A stretch of 64,000 bases of DNA. It comes from Terrabacter sp. 28. GTDB lineage: Bacteria; Actinomycetota; Actinomycetes; Actinomycetales; Dermatophilaceae. Below are positions 24,540-32,522 of the stretch, piece by piece. Each line of letters opens with the position of its first letter. Position 1 is the stretch's first letter. Location of the stretch: positions 124,568 through 188,567 of the forward strand of contig JYOE01000024.1 in the NCBI GenBank assembly GCA_000955875.1. The letters run 5' to 3'. Under the pieces are notes generated by a model. The model did not search any database and was not told where the DNA came from. It worked only from the letters and a program-made list of their open reading frames with translations. The position numbers and the translations under genes are program-made.

Positions 24540-25594
24540 GGTTCTGCACGTACACGCTCCTCGACACGAGTCGCGACCCGGTGACGGGCATCGCGCGCTC
24601 TCAGACCGAGGCCTTCGAGCACGTTGCGCGACAGGCGGTCTGGGCCGAGGAGCTGGGGTTCGACGGCTTCGGCGTCGGGGAGCGGCACGCGCAGCGCTTC
24701 GTGTCCTCCTCGCCGCCGGTCGTCCTGGCGCACGTCGCCGCCCTCACGCGCCGCATCCGGCTGCTGACGACCGTGACCGTGCTCTCACTGCTCGACCCGG
24801 TGCGCGTGGCCGAGGACTACGCGACCCTCGACCACCTGAGCGGCGGGCGTCTCGACGTCATCATCGGGAAGGGCAACGACCCCGACCAGAACGCCCTGTA
24901 CGGCTACGACCTCGACGGCCAGTGGGAGCGGAACGCCGAGAAGTACGAGCTGCTCCGACGGCTCTGGCGCGAGGAGAAGGTCACGTGGTCCGGTCGGTTC
25001 CGCCCGCCGCTCGTCGACGCGACCACCCAACCGCGACCCCTGCAGCGGCCGATCCCCGTGTGGCACGGCTCGGCCAGCTCGACGGAGTCGACCGAGCTGG
25101 CCGCGCGCTGGGGCGACCCGCTCTTCTCCGCCAACGGCTTCCACCCGATGGAGAAGTACGCCGCCCTGGTGCGCCACTACCGCGAGCGGTGGGCGGCATA
25201 CGGGCACCGACCCGAGGACGCCGTCGTCGGCGCCGGCTTCCTCGGGCTGCTCGTCGCCGACACGACCCAGGAGGCGCTGCGGCTCTACCGCCCGGCGTTC
25301 GAGGCCTTCCGGGACTCGCCGGGTGCGAGGCACAACAACCTGCCGTTCACCACGGTGGAGGAGTACGCGCGTGACAGCTCGGCCCTGATCGGCTCGCCCG
25401 AGCAGGTCGTCGACAAGATCGGCCGCTACCACGAGGCGTTCGGCCACGAGCTCTCCGGCATCTCGCTCGACGTGCCGGGCCTGGCCGAGTCGGTGACACG
25501 CCGGAGCGTCGAACGCTTCTTCGGCGACGTGGCACCGGCGGTGCGTGCCGTGCACCCGTCGAGACGGGAGTTCAGCTCCGCGTCGAAAGCCTGA
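24536..25594 (+). CDS. Second luciferase-like FMN-dependent monooxygenase (LLM class)
   Basis: A 352-residue bacterial-luciferase-family protein of a different subgroup from the SsuD-like one. It shows QAVWAEELGFDGFGVGERHA, LLTTVTVLSLLDPVRVAEDYATLD and SGGRLDVIIGKGNDPDQNALYG, the latter typical of the LLM group close to YtmO/CmoJ-like oxygenases. The pairing of two LLM enzymes with an FMN reductase suggests two successive oxidations or two substrates. It overlaps the DUF1684 stop and is the last gene of the riboswitch-controlled unit; no terminator is evident in the 46 nt that follow. Confidence 0.88.
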   Translation: MRFCTYTLLDTSRDPVTGIARSQTEAFEHVARQAVWAEELGFDGFGVGERHAQRFVSSSPPVVLAHVAALTRRIRLLTTVTVLSLLDPVRVAEDYATLDHLSGGRLDVIIGKGNDPDQNALYGYDLDGQWERNAEKYELLRRLWREEKVTWSGRFRPPLVDATTQPRPLQRPIPVWHGSASSTESTELAARWGDPLFSANGFHPMEKYAALVRHYRERWAAYGHRPEDAVVGAGFLGLLVADTTQEALRLYRPAFEAFRDSPGARHNNLPFTTVEEYARDSSALIGSPEQVVDKIGRYHEAFGHELSGISLDVPGLAESVTRRSVERFFGDVAPAVRAVHPSRREFSSASKA

Positions 25595-25628
25595 CGCATC
25601 AAAGCCGCAATCGGTATGCCAGCCCGGT

Positions 25629-25634
25629 TAGGTT
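25629..25634 (+). promoter_or_regulatory. -10 element for a leaderless ugpA transcript
   Basis: TAGGTT at 25629-25634 lies exactly 6 nt before GTG 25641, the arrangement repeated in front of several genes in this window. No good -35 is visible. Confidence 0.5.
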
Positions 25635-25640
25635 GTGCGG

Positions 25641-26603
25641 GTGCAGTCATCGGTGACCGATTCGCGACGTGACACCCCGGTGTCCGCCGGACCCCCGGAG
25701 CAGGTGGGTCCGGCACCCCGACGATCGAGCGGGAAGGCCTGGGAGTGGACCCTCGCGGCGCTGCTCCTCCTGCCCAACCTCGTGCTCCTCGTCGTCTTCA
25801 CCTACCGGCCGCTGCTCGACAACATCCGGCTGTCCTTCACCGACTGGAACATCAGCTCGCCCGTCGCAAACCCGGTCGGCCTCGCCAACTACGTCGAGTG
25901 GTTCGGGCGGGACGACACGCGCGTGGTGGTGCGCAACACGCTGGTCTTCACCGTCGCGACCGTCGGCATCTCGATGGCGCTCGGCCTCGGGCTCGCCCTG
26001 CTGCTCGACCAGAAGCTCAAAGGGCGCAACCTCGTCCGCTCGGTCGTCTTCGCGCCCTTCGTCATCTCCGGGGCGGCCGTCGGCATCGCGTTCCAGTTCG
26101 TCTTCGACCCCCAGTTCGGGCTCGTGAGAGACCTGCTCGCCCGGGTCGGCGCCTCCTCGCCCGACTTCTACCAGCAGCCGGGCTGGGCGCTGTTCATGGT
26201 GACGGTCACCTACATCTGGAAGAACCTCGGCTACACCTTCGTCATCTACCTCGCCGCCCTGCAGGGACGCCGCGCCGACCTCGACGAGGCCGCGGAGATC
26301 GACGGGGCGAGCGCGTGGACGCGCTTCCGGCGGGTCCTCATGCCACAGCTGCGGCCCACGACGTTCTTCCTGTCGATCACCGTGCTGCTCAGCTCGGTCC
26401 AGGTCTTCGACATCATCAACGTCATGACCCGCGGCGGGCCGCAGGGCAACGGCACCGCCACGCTCGTCTACCAGGTGTACCAGGAGACCTTCGTCAACCA
26501 GCGCGCCGGCTACGGCGCCACCGTCGCGACCATCATGTTCGTCATCCTGCTCGCCGTGACGGTCGTCCAGGTGCGCTTCATGGACCGGGGGCAGAAGTCA
26601 TGA
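25641..26603 (+). CDS. ugpA: Carbohydrate/glycerol-3-phosphate ABC transporter permease (UgpA type)
   Basis: A 320-residue binding-protein-dependent permease. After about 30 polar residues come six membrane segments, with LPNLVLLVVFTYRPLLDNIRLSF as the opening TM and the EAA loop DLDEAAEIDGASAWTRFRRVLMPQLRPT near residue 215. I prefer GTG 25641 over GTG 25635 because of the leaderless -10 spacing. The gene set (two CUT1 permeases, UgpB-like receptor, UgpC-like ATPase, then a glycerophosphodiester phosphodiesterase) points to sn-glycerol-3-phosphate or glycerophosphodiester uptake; the permease alone would not distinguish this from a sugar. ATGA overlap with the next gene. Confidence 0.8.
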   Translation: MQSSVTDSRRDTPVSAGPPEQVGPAPRRSSGKAWEWTLAALLLLPNLVLLVVFTYRPLLDNIRLSFTDWNISSPVANPVGLANYVEWFGRDDTRVVVRNTLVFTVATVGISMALGLGLALLLDQKLKGRNLVRSVVFAPFVISGAAVGIAFQFVFDPQFGLVRDLLARVGASSPDFYQQPGWALFMVTVTYIWKNLGYTFVIYLAALQGRRADLDEAAEIDGASAWTRFRRVLMPQLRPTTFFLSITVLLSSVQVFDIINVMTRGGPQGNGTATLVYQVYQETFVNQRAGYGATVATIMFVILLAVTVVQVRFMDRGQKS

Positions 26604-27532
26604 GCACGTCCACCGTCATCGGCACGCTCGACGACGAGTCGCTCCCGCCGGAGCGCACCCGCCGCCAGCGGCGCCGTGCCGCACACAACGTCGAGCCCTC
26701 CTCGCACCACCGCGGGCCGGTCTGGACCGCGCTCGGCTACGTCGGCATGGTGCTCGTCGTCCTGCTCGTCGCGGTGCCGCTCTTCTGGATCCTCATCACG
26801 TCCTTCAAGGACCGCGGCGACATCTACGTGCGCCCGGCCCAGTGGTGGCCGAGCCCCGCGACGAGCGACAACTACCACGAGCTGACGACGCGCATCCCGT
26901 TCTTCGACTACGTGCGCAACTCCGTCATCATCACGTCGGCGACAGCCGTGGCGAAGATCGTGCTCGGGGTGCTCAGCGCGTACGCCTTGTCGCTGCTGCG
27001 CTTTCCGGGCCGGTCGGTCGTCTTCCTCGTCGTCATCGCGGCGCTCATGGTGCCCAACCAGATCACGGTGATCAGCAACTACGCCCTCGTCGCGCAGCTC
27101 GGCTGGCGCAACACCTTCCAGGGCATCATCATCCCGTTGGCCGGCGTCGCCTTCGGCACGTTCCTCATGCGCAACCAGTTCCTCAGCCTGCCCGGCGAGA
27201 TCATCGAGGCTGCGCGTCTCGACGGCGCCGGGCCCATGAAGCTGCTCTGGCGCGTCGTCATGCCGATGTCGTGGCCGACGCTCGTGGCGTTCTCGCTCAT
27301 CACCGTGGTCAACGAGTGGAACGAGTACCTGTGGCCCTACCTGATGTCCGACGACGAGACCACCGCGACCCTGCCCGTCGGCCTCACCTTCCTGCAGAAC
27401 AACGACGGCGTCACGAACTGGGGCCCGGTGATGGCCGGCACGATCCTCGCGATGCTGCCGATCCTCGTGCTCTTCCTCTTCCTCCAGCGCCAGATGATCA
27501 AGGGTCTCACCGCCGGAGCGGTCAAGAGCTGA
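26600..27532 (+). CDS. ugpE: Carbohydrate/glycerol-3-phosphate ABC transporter permease (UgpE type)
   Basis: A 310-residue CUT1 permease that pairs with the upstream one. Residues 1-45 are basic and cytoplasmic; ALGYVGMVLVVLLVAVPLFWI is the first TM. The EAA loop reads PGEIIEAARLDGAGPMKLLWRVVMP near residue 205 and the end LFLFLQRQMIKGLTAGAVK is the standard C-terminus of the MalG/UgpE group. It begins inside the ugpA stop (ATGA). Confidence 0.85.
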   Translation: MSTSTVIGTLDDESLPPERTRRQRRRAAHNVEPSSHHRGPVWTALGYVGMVLVVLLVAVPLFWILITSFKDRGDIYVRPAQWWPSPATSDNYHELTTRIPFFDYVRNSVIITSATAVAKIVLGVLSAYALSLLRFPGRSVVFLVVIAALMVPNQITVISNYALVAQLGWRNTFQGIIIPLAGVAFGTFLMRNQFLSLPGEIIEAARLDGAGPMKLLWRVVMPMSWPTLVAFSLITVVNEWNEYLWPYLMSDDETTATLPVGLTFLQNNDGVTNWGPVMAGTILAMLPILVLFLFLQRQMIKGLTAGAVKS

Positions 27533-27615
27533 CCCCGACAGTCCCCGGCGGCCGGTCACCGGTGCGCCGTCCTCCCACCCACCCGATGCACCATCCACAG
27601 GGAAAGGCACCACCC

Positions 27616-28923
27616 ATGAACGAGTTCTCTCGCCGAGGCTTCCTCGGTCTCGCCGGGGCGGCCGGCGTCGCCGGGCTCGCGGCCTGCGCCGGCACCGGCA
27701 CCGCACCGTCGTCCGGCGGCAACGGCGGTGGCGCCTCGAGCAACACCATCGAGTTCTGGAGCAACCACCCCGGCAACAGCAAGCCGGTCGAGCAGCAGAT
27801 CATCAAGGCCTTCGAGGCGGCCAACCCGAACCTCAAGGTCAAGCTCGTCGACGCCGGCAAGAACTACGAGGAGGTCGCGCAGAAGTTCAACGCCTCGCTC
27901 GCCGGTGGCCAACTGCCCGACGTCGTCGTCGTCTCGGACGTCACGTGGTTCAACTTCGCCCTCAACAAGCAGCTCGCCCCGCTCGACGACCTGCTGTCGG
28001 CCGCGAAGATCGACACGAGCGACTACGTCGACGCGCTCTACAACGACTACAACCTCGACGACAAGCACTTCGCGCTGCCGTTCTCGCGCTCGACGCCGCT
28101 CTTCTACTACAACAAGGACCTCTGGAAGGCGGCCGGCCTCGAGGACCGCGGCCCCAAGGACTGGGACGAGTTCCTCACGTGGGCACCGAAGCTCAAGGCC
28201 GCGGCAGGCTCCGACAAGGTCGTCATGGAGCTGCCCGACGGCTCCAACTACCTCGACTGGGTCTTCCAGAACATGGTGTGGGGCTACGGCGGCGCCTACT
28301 CGAAGGAGTGGACGCCGACCTTCTCCGACCCCAACACCGTCAAGGCCGGGAAATACCTCCAGGACCTCGCGAAGAACGGCTTCCTCAAGCTGTCGAAGGA
28401 CCCGGCCCCCGACTTCACGGCCGGCATCGTCGGGTGCAGCATGATGTCGACCGGCTCGCTCGGCGGCGTCGCGAAGGACGCCAAGTTCGACGTGGGCACG
28501 GCGTTCCTGCCCGGTGACGGCAACTGCCCGACCGGTGGCGCGGGTGTCGGCATCCCGGCGAACATCACCGACGAGCGCAAGAAGAACGCGCTGAAGTTCA
28601 TCGAGTTCCTCACCAACGCCCAGAACACCGTCACCTTCACGCAGGCCACCGGCTACATGCCCGTCCGCAAGTCGGCCGTGGACCTGCCCGAGGAGAAGGC
28701 GTTCCTCGAGAAGAACCCCAACGCGAAGACCGCGATCGAGCAGCTGCCCAAGACCCGATCGCAGGACAACGTCCGCGTGCTGCTGCCCGGTGGCGGCGCC
28801 CGCATCGGCAAGGCCCTCGACCAGGTCGTCCAGGGCCAGGACGTCGCGACCGTCTTCAAGGCGCTCGACGCGGAGAGCCAGCAGGTCTTCGACTCGCAGA
28901 TCAAGAGCAAGCTCGGCGCCTGA
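27616..28923 (+). CDS. ugpB: ABC transporter substrate-binding lipoprotein (UgpB-like)
   Basis: A 435-residue family 1 solute-binding protein. The N-terminus SRRGFLGLAG has the twin-arginine motif and LAAC the lipobox, so it is probably a Tat-exported lipoprotein. The mature part starts IEFWSNHPGNSKPVEQQIIKAFE and includes ALPFSRSTPLFYYNKDLWKAAGL and SMMSTGSLGGVAKDAKFDVG, the pattern of glycerol-3-phosphate receptors. GGAAAGG precedes the ATG. Ligand assignment depends on the downstream phosphodiesterase and is moderately sure. Confidence 0.83.
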   Translation: MNEFSRRGFLGLAGAAGVAGLAACAGTGTAPSSGGNGGGASSNTIEFWSNHPGNSKPVEQQIIKAFEAANPNLKVKLVDAGKNYEEVAQKFNASLAGGQLPDVVVVSDVTWFNFALNKQLAPLDDLLSAAKIDTSDYVDALYNDYNLDDKHFALPFSRSTPLFYYNKDLWKAAGLEDRGPKDWDEFLTWAPKLKAAAGSDKVVMELPDGSNYLDWVFQNMVWGYGGAYSKEWTPTFSDPNTVKAGKYLQDLAKNGFLKLSKDPAPDFTAGIVGCSMMSTGSLGGVAKDAKFDVGTAFLPGDGNCPTGGAGVGIPANITDERKKNALKFIEFLTNAQNTVTFTQATGYMPVRKSAVDLPEEKAFLEKNPNAKTAIEQLPKTRSQDNVRVLLPGGGARIGKALDQVVQGQDVATVFKALDAESQQVFDSQIKSKLGA

Positions 28924-29010
28924 CACGCCGCCTGGGTATGCCGCCGGGTCCCTCCCCCGAAGGGGCCCGGCGGGTGCCGCACCCGACCAGAACGACCCGA
29001 GAGGCCTTCC

Positions 29011-30111
29011 ATGGCAACCGTGTACTTCGACGAGGCGACTCGTAAGTTCTCCAAGGACGACGCACCCGCGGTCGACGGCATCACGCTCGACATCGCCGAC
29101 GGTGAGTTCCTCGTCCTCGTCGGCCCCTCGGGCTGCGGCAAGTCGACGACGCTGCGCATGCTCGCCGGCCTCGAGCCGGTCGACGGCGGGCGCATCCTCG
29201 TCGACGGTCACGACCAGAAGGGCGTCCGGCCGCGCGACCGCGACATCGCCATGGTGTTCCAGAGCTACGCGCTCTACCCCAACATGACGGCAGCCCAGAA
29301 CATGGCCTTCGCCCTCGACAACGCGAAGGTGAGCAAGTCCGAGACGAGGCAGCGCGTCGCCGAGGCCGCCAAGATCCTCGAGCTCGAGCAGCTGCTCGAC
29401 CGCAAGCCGGGCCAGATGTCGGGCGGCCAGCGCCAGCGCGTGGCGATGGGGCGCGCGATCGTGCGCAACCCGAAGGTCTTCTGCATGGACGAGCCGCTGT
29501 CGAACCTCGACGCGAAGCTGCGGGTCTCGACCCGGTCGCAGATCGCCGGGCTGCAGCGCCGGCTCGGCATCACGACCGTCTACGTCACCCACGACCAGGT
29601 CGAGGCGATGACGATGGGTCACCGCGTCGCCGTGCTGCGCGACGGGAAGCTCCAGCAGGTCGACACCCCCGAGGCCCTCTACGACCGCCCGGTCAACACG
29701 TTCGTCGCGTCGTTCATCGGGTCGCCCGCCATCACGCTGGTCGAGTCGTCCGTCCGTGACGGGCGGGCCGAGGTGCACGGCGTCCCCGTGCCGCTCGACC
29801 GCGCCGTGGCCGGTCGCGCGGGGGAGAAGGTCGTCGTCGGCCTGCGCCCCGAGTCGTGGCACGTCGTCGGGTCTCCCGAGGGCAAGGGGGGCTCAGCGGC
29901 CCTGGCGCTCAACGTCGAGCTGGTCGAGTCGCTCGGCTCCGAGTCGTTCGTCTACGGGCGCCCGGCGGGTGCCGGCGACGACGCCGGACGGGTGACCGTG
30001 CGCCTCGACAAGCGCACGCACCTCACGGTCGGCGACGTCGTGCACGTCGAGCCGAACCACGGCGAGGTGCACGTCTTCGACGCCTCCTCGGGCGAGCGCA
30101 TCGAGGCCTGA
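29011..30111 (+). CDS. ugpC: ABC transporter ATP-binding protein UgpC/MsmK type
   Basis: A 366-residue ATPase. Walker A GPSGCGKSTT near residue 37, signature MSGGQRQRVAMGRAIVR, Walker B VFCMDEPLSNLDAKL and the switch VYVTHDQVEAMTMG are all present. The C-terminal TOBE region (about 240-366, with VVVGLRPESWHVV) is the regulatory domain of CUT1 ATPases. It belongs to the transporter encoded upstream; in some actinobacteria one such ATPase serves several importers. The stop is 2 nt before the GTG of the phosphodiesterase gene. Confidence 0.9.
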   Translation: MATVYFDEATRKFSKDDAPAVDGITLDIADGEFLVLVGPSGCGKSTTLRMLAGLEPVDGGRILVDGHDQKGVRPRDRDIAMVFQSYALYPNMTAAQNMAFALDNAKVSKSETRQRVAEAAKILELEQLLDRKPGQMSGGQRQRVAMGRAIVRNPKVFCMDEPLSNLDAKLRVSTRSQIAGLQRRLGITTVYVTHDQVEAMTMGHRVAVLRDGKLQQVDTPEALYDRPVNTFVASFIGSPAITLVESSVRDGRAEVHGVPVPLDRAVAGRAGEKVVVGLRPESWHVVGSPEGKGGSAALALNVELVESLGSESFVYGRPAGAGDDAGRVTVRLDKRTHLTVGDVVHVEPNHGEVHVFDASSGERIEA

Positions 30112-30113
30112 GG

Positions 30114-31010
30114 GTGACTGCTCGTCCCGGGCCGTGGGCGTCGGGCCGCTTCGACGTCGAGGGCCACCGCGGCGCGAAGGGGCTCGTCGTCGAGAACACG
30201 CTCGCGAGCTTCGCGGCGGCATACGCCGTCGGCGCCACGGGCGTCGAGCTCGACGTGCGGCTCACGGCCGACGGTCACGTCGTCGTCTGGCACGACACCG
30301 AGCTGCTGCCGCACAAGTGCGTGTCGACCGGGCCCGACCTCGTCGGGGCCCGCGTCGACGACCTCACCCTGGACCAGCTGCGCACGGTCGACGTCGGCAG
30401 CCTCACCCTGCCCGAGTGTCCCGGCCAGAAGCCCGACCCGGGCGCCCGCATCTCCACGCTCTCCGAGGTGCTCGCCCACGGCGTGGAGCACGCACCGGGC
30501 GTCTGGTGGACCATCGAGATCAAGGTCGACCCGCGTGACGCGCGCGAGGTGGCCGCCCGTCGGCAGCTGCTCGAGGGGGTGCTCGCCGACCTGCACGAGC
30601 ACGGGGTCGAGGGGCAGTGCTTCGTCCACTCCTTCGACTGGGCGGTGCTCGAGCTGTCGGCCGGTCTCGCTCCCGACGTGCTGCGCTCGGCCCTCGTGGA
30701 GTCGTCGGTCACCTGGCACCCCGGGAGCCCGCTCACGGGCAGCGTCGTGCCGGGGGAGACGCACCACGACGTGTGCGACGGCGCGGTCGCCGTGGGAGCG
30801 CACGTCATCTCGCCCGACCACGCGATGGTCGACGTCGCCTTCGTGGAGCGAGCGCACGACGCCGGTCTCGCGGTGCTGCCGTGGACCGTCAACGAGCCGG
30901 CGCGCATCGTCGAGGTCGTCGAGGCGGGCGTCGACGGGCTGGTGACCGACTACCCGGACCGCGCGCTCGCGCTGGTGGCCTCGACGCAGCGGGCCGACGC
31001 GCCGGCGTGA
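30114..31010 (+). CDS. ugpQ: Glycerophosphodiester phosphodiesterase
   Basis: A 298-residue cytosolic GDPD. The catalytic opening reads GHRGAKGLVVENTLASFAAA (His-Arg-Gly and Glu-Asn-Thr) followed by GATGVELDVRLTADGHVVVWHD, holding the Glu-x-Asp metal ligands and second His. IEIKVDPR and VLPWTVNEPARIVEVVEAGVDG with TDYPD complete the TIM-barrel. It splits imported glycerophosphodiesters into sn-glycerol-3-phosphate and an alcohol. There is no signal peptide, so hydrolysis follows uptake. The GTG lies directly after ugpC with GAGGG just upstream. A weak hairpin (CTTCCCC 31016 with GGGGAAG 31028) follows the stop. Confidence 0.88.
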   Translation: MTARPGPWASGRFDVEGHRGAKGLVVENTLASFAAAYAVGATGVELDVRLTADGHVVVWHDTELLPHKCVSTGPDLVGARVDDLTLDQLRTVDVGSLTLPECPGQKPDPGARISTLSEVLAHGVEHAPGVWWTIEIKVDPRDAREVAARRQLLEGVLADLHEHGVEGQCFVHSFDWAVLELSAGLAPDVLRSALVESSVTWHPGSPLTGSVVPGETHHDVCDGAVAVGAHVISPDHAMVDVAFVERAHDAGLAVLPWTVNEPARIVEVVEAGVDGLVTDYPDRALALVASTQRADAPA

Positions 31011-31183
31011 GCCCCGCTTCCCCCGACGGGGAAGGGGTTGGAGGAGAACGCCAGCGAGGGGACGGACGTCGTCCGGCCCCTCGCTCCCCCTCCGGAGCCC
31101 CTGCGGGGCGACGGTCCGGATCGGCGTGGCACACTCGTGCGGTCGACAGGCGCCGCTGTGGGCACGGCCGCGAGTGCAGCGGT

Positions 31184-31213
31184 ATGGGTGGGGACCCCTG
31201 GAACCCCACCCAT
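31184..31213. promoter_or_regulatory. Inverted repeat upstream of tetR (10-bp arms, 10-nt spacer)
   Basis: ATGGGTGGGG (31184-31193) and its exact complement CCCCACCCAT (31204-31213). It ends where the second inverted repeat begins. It could be a terminator of the ugp unit (no T-run) or a second protein-binding site. Confidence 0.6.
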
Positions 31214-31237
31214 TCGCTGGAACGCCGTTCCAGCGAA
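31213..31237. promoter_or_regulatory. Probable TetR operator
   Basis: TTCGCTGGAAC (31213-31223), a 3-nt centre GCC, then the exact complement GTTCCAGCGAA (31227-31237). A perfect 11-bp-arm palindrome 26 nt before a TetR gene is a typical autoregulatory site. Confidence 0.7.
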
Positions 31238-31263
31238 ACCCATGATGCTTTCGAAGGGCACCG

Positions 31264-31935
31264 ATGTCAACAGATCGGGTGTACGACAACAGCGCGCGGG
31301 CGCAAGCGGCCCGCGCCACGCGACGCCGCATCATCGACACCGCGGGCGAGATCCTGCTCCGCGAGGGCTACCACGCGATGTCGGTCAGCCAGCTCGCCTC
31401 GTCGGCCGGCGTCAGCGCACAGACGGTCTACAACGCCGTGGGCGGCAAGGCCGCCGTCGTCAAGGCCGTCTACGACGTCATGCTCGCCGGCGACGACGCA
31501 CCCGTCGCGATGCAGGACCGAGCCGAGTTCCGCGCCATGTCCGAGGCCCCCGACCGCGAGTCGTTCGTGCGGGCGTACGCCGCGCTCTGCGCCACCATCT
31601 ACGAGCGCGTCGGCCCGCTCCTCGGCGTGATCCTGGCGCAGGGAGCCGGTGGCGACAGCGGTCTGCAGGCCTTCGTGGCGACGATCGACGACGAGCGCCG
31701 GGCCGGCAACACGAACGCCCTGGGCGCCCTCGAGCGCGCCCACGGGCTGCCGCCCGCGCTCGACCGCGAACGCTTCATCGACATCGTCTGGGCGATCACG
31801 GGCCCCGAGATCTACGACCGCTTCGTGCGACGCAGCGGGTGGAGCCACCGGATGTATGCCGCCTGGCTCGCCGAGGCGCTCGTCGCGACCTTCGACCGCG
31901 CCAGCACCGGACTACCCGAGCTACAGGAGGACTGA
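31264..31935 (+). CDS. TetR family transcriptional regulator
   Basis: A 223-residue regulator. Residues about 18-65 are the TetR DNA-binding domain: RRRIIDTAGEILLREGYHAM, then the helix-turn-helix SVSQLASSAGVSAQTVYNAVG. The C-terminal ligand domain is generic. The gene is followed after 1 nt by a PPOX-class oxidoreductase, a likely target, and preceded by a perfect palindrome that probably mediates autorepression. GAAGGGCACCG before the ATG supplies the ribosome site. Confidence 0.88.
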   Translation: MSTDRVYDNSARAQAARATRRRIIDTAGEILLREGYHAMSVSQLASSAGVSAQTVYNAVGGKAAVVKAVYDVMLAGDDAPVAMQDRAEFRAMSEAPDRESFVRAYAALCATIYERVGPLLGVILAQGAGGDSGLQAFVATIDDERRAGNTNALGALERAHGLPPALDRERFIDIVWAITGPEIYDRFVRRSGWSHRMYAAWLAEALVATFDRASTGLPELQED

Positions 31936-31936
31936 C

Positions 31937-32398
31937 ATGCCGCGACAGATCGCCACCAACACCGACGTCGACCGCGACGCGCTGCTCGACTTCGTGCGGC
32001 CCCGGCACAGCATGGTGCTCGTGACGCAGCGTTCCGACGGCCGCCCGCAGATGTCGCCGGTCACCGGCGGGGTCGACGACGAGGGCCGCATCGTCATCTC
32101 GACCTACCCGGAGCGGGCGAAGACCGCCAACGCCCGCCGGCGGCCCCAGGTGAGCGTGCTCGTGCTCTCCGACGACTTCGGCGGCGAGTGGGTGCAGGTC
32201 GACGGCGACTGCGAGGTCATCGACCTGCCCGACTCGGTCGAGCCCCTCGTCGACTACTACCGCGCGATCTCCGGCGAGCACCCGGACTGGAACGAGTACC
32301 GCCAGGCCATGCACGACCAGGGCAAGTCGCTGCTCCGCGTCACGCCGACCCGCTGGGGACCCGTCGCCCGCGGCGGCTTCCCGGCGCGCCTCGCCTGA
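31937..32398 (+). CDS. PPOX-class (probably F420-dependent) oxidoreductase
   Basis: A 153-residue split-barrel flavin/F420-binding protein. HSMVLVTQRSDGRPQMSPVTG and GRIVISTYPERAKTANARRRP follow the first strands of the F420-dependent PPOX group, where the Lys-x-x-N-Arg segment binds the cofactor phosphate. The C-terminus LLRVTPTRWGPVARGGFPAR is also typical. The substrate is unknown. ACAGGAGGACTGAC before the ATG is a strong ribosome site that overlaps the tetR stop. Co-transcribed with tetR. Confidence 0.82.
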   Translation: MPRQIATNTDVDRDALLDFVRPRHSMVLVTQRSDGRPQMSPVTGGVDDEGRIVISTYPERAKTANARRRPQVSVLVLSDDFGGEWVQVDGDCEVIDLPDSVEPLVDYYRAISGEHPDWNEYRQAMHDQGKSLLRVTPTRWGPVARGGFPARLA

Positions 32399-32422
32399 CC
32401 CGCGTCCCCGGCCTGCCCCCAC

Positions 32423-32491
32423 CGAACGCCGCGTTCGTTGCCGAACGCTCTGTCAGAACACGGCTTTCGCGACCGAACGCGGCGTTCGGTC
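32423..32491. promoter_or_regulatory. Pair of near-identical palindromes upstream of coaE
   Basis: CGAACGC-C-GCGTTCG (32423-32437) and GACCGAACGC-G-GCGTTCGGTC (32471-32491), with a further half-site CCGAACGC at 32441-32448. The second palindrome reaches the expected -35 region of the coaE promoter (-10 at 32511). Either operator sites for an unknown repressor or a terminator of the tetR unit. Confidence 0.55.
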
Positions 32492-32510
32492 ACCACGACG
32501 GGCGGACCCG

Positions 32511-32516
32511 TAGGGT
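32511..32516 (+). promoter_or_regulatory. -10 element for a leaderless coaE transcript
   Basis: TAGGGT (32511-32516) exactly 6 nt before GTG 32523; the same geometry as polA, uvrB and uvrC but without their damage box. Confidence 0.55.
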
Positions 32517-32522
32517 GGGGGC

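Noticed and set aside
31011..31263. A small coding gene in the 253-nt gap before tetR
   Set aside because: Open frames there lack ribosome sites and cross the two perfect inverted repeats.
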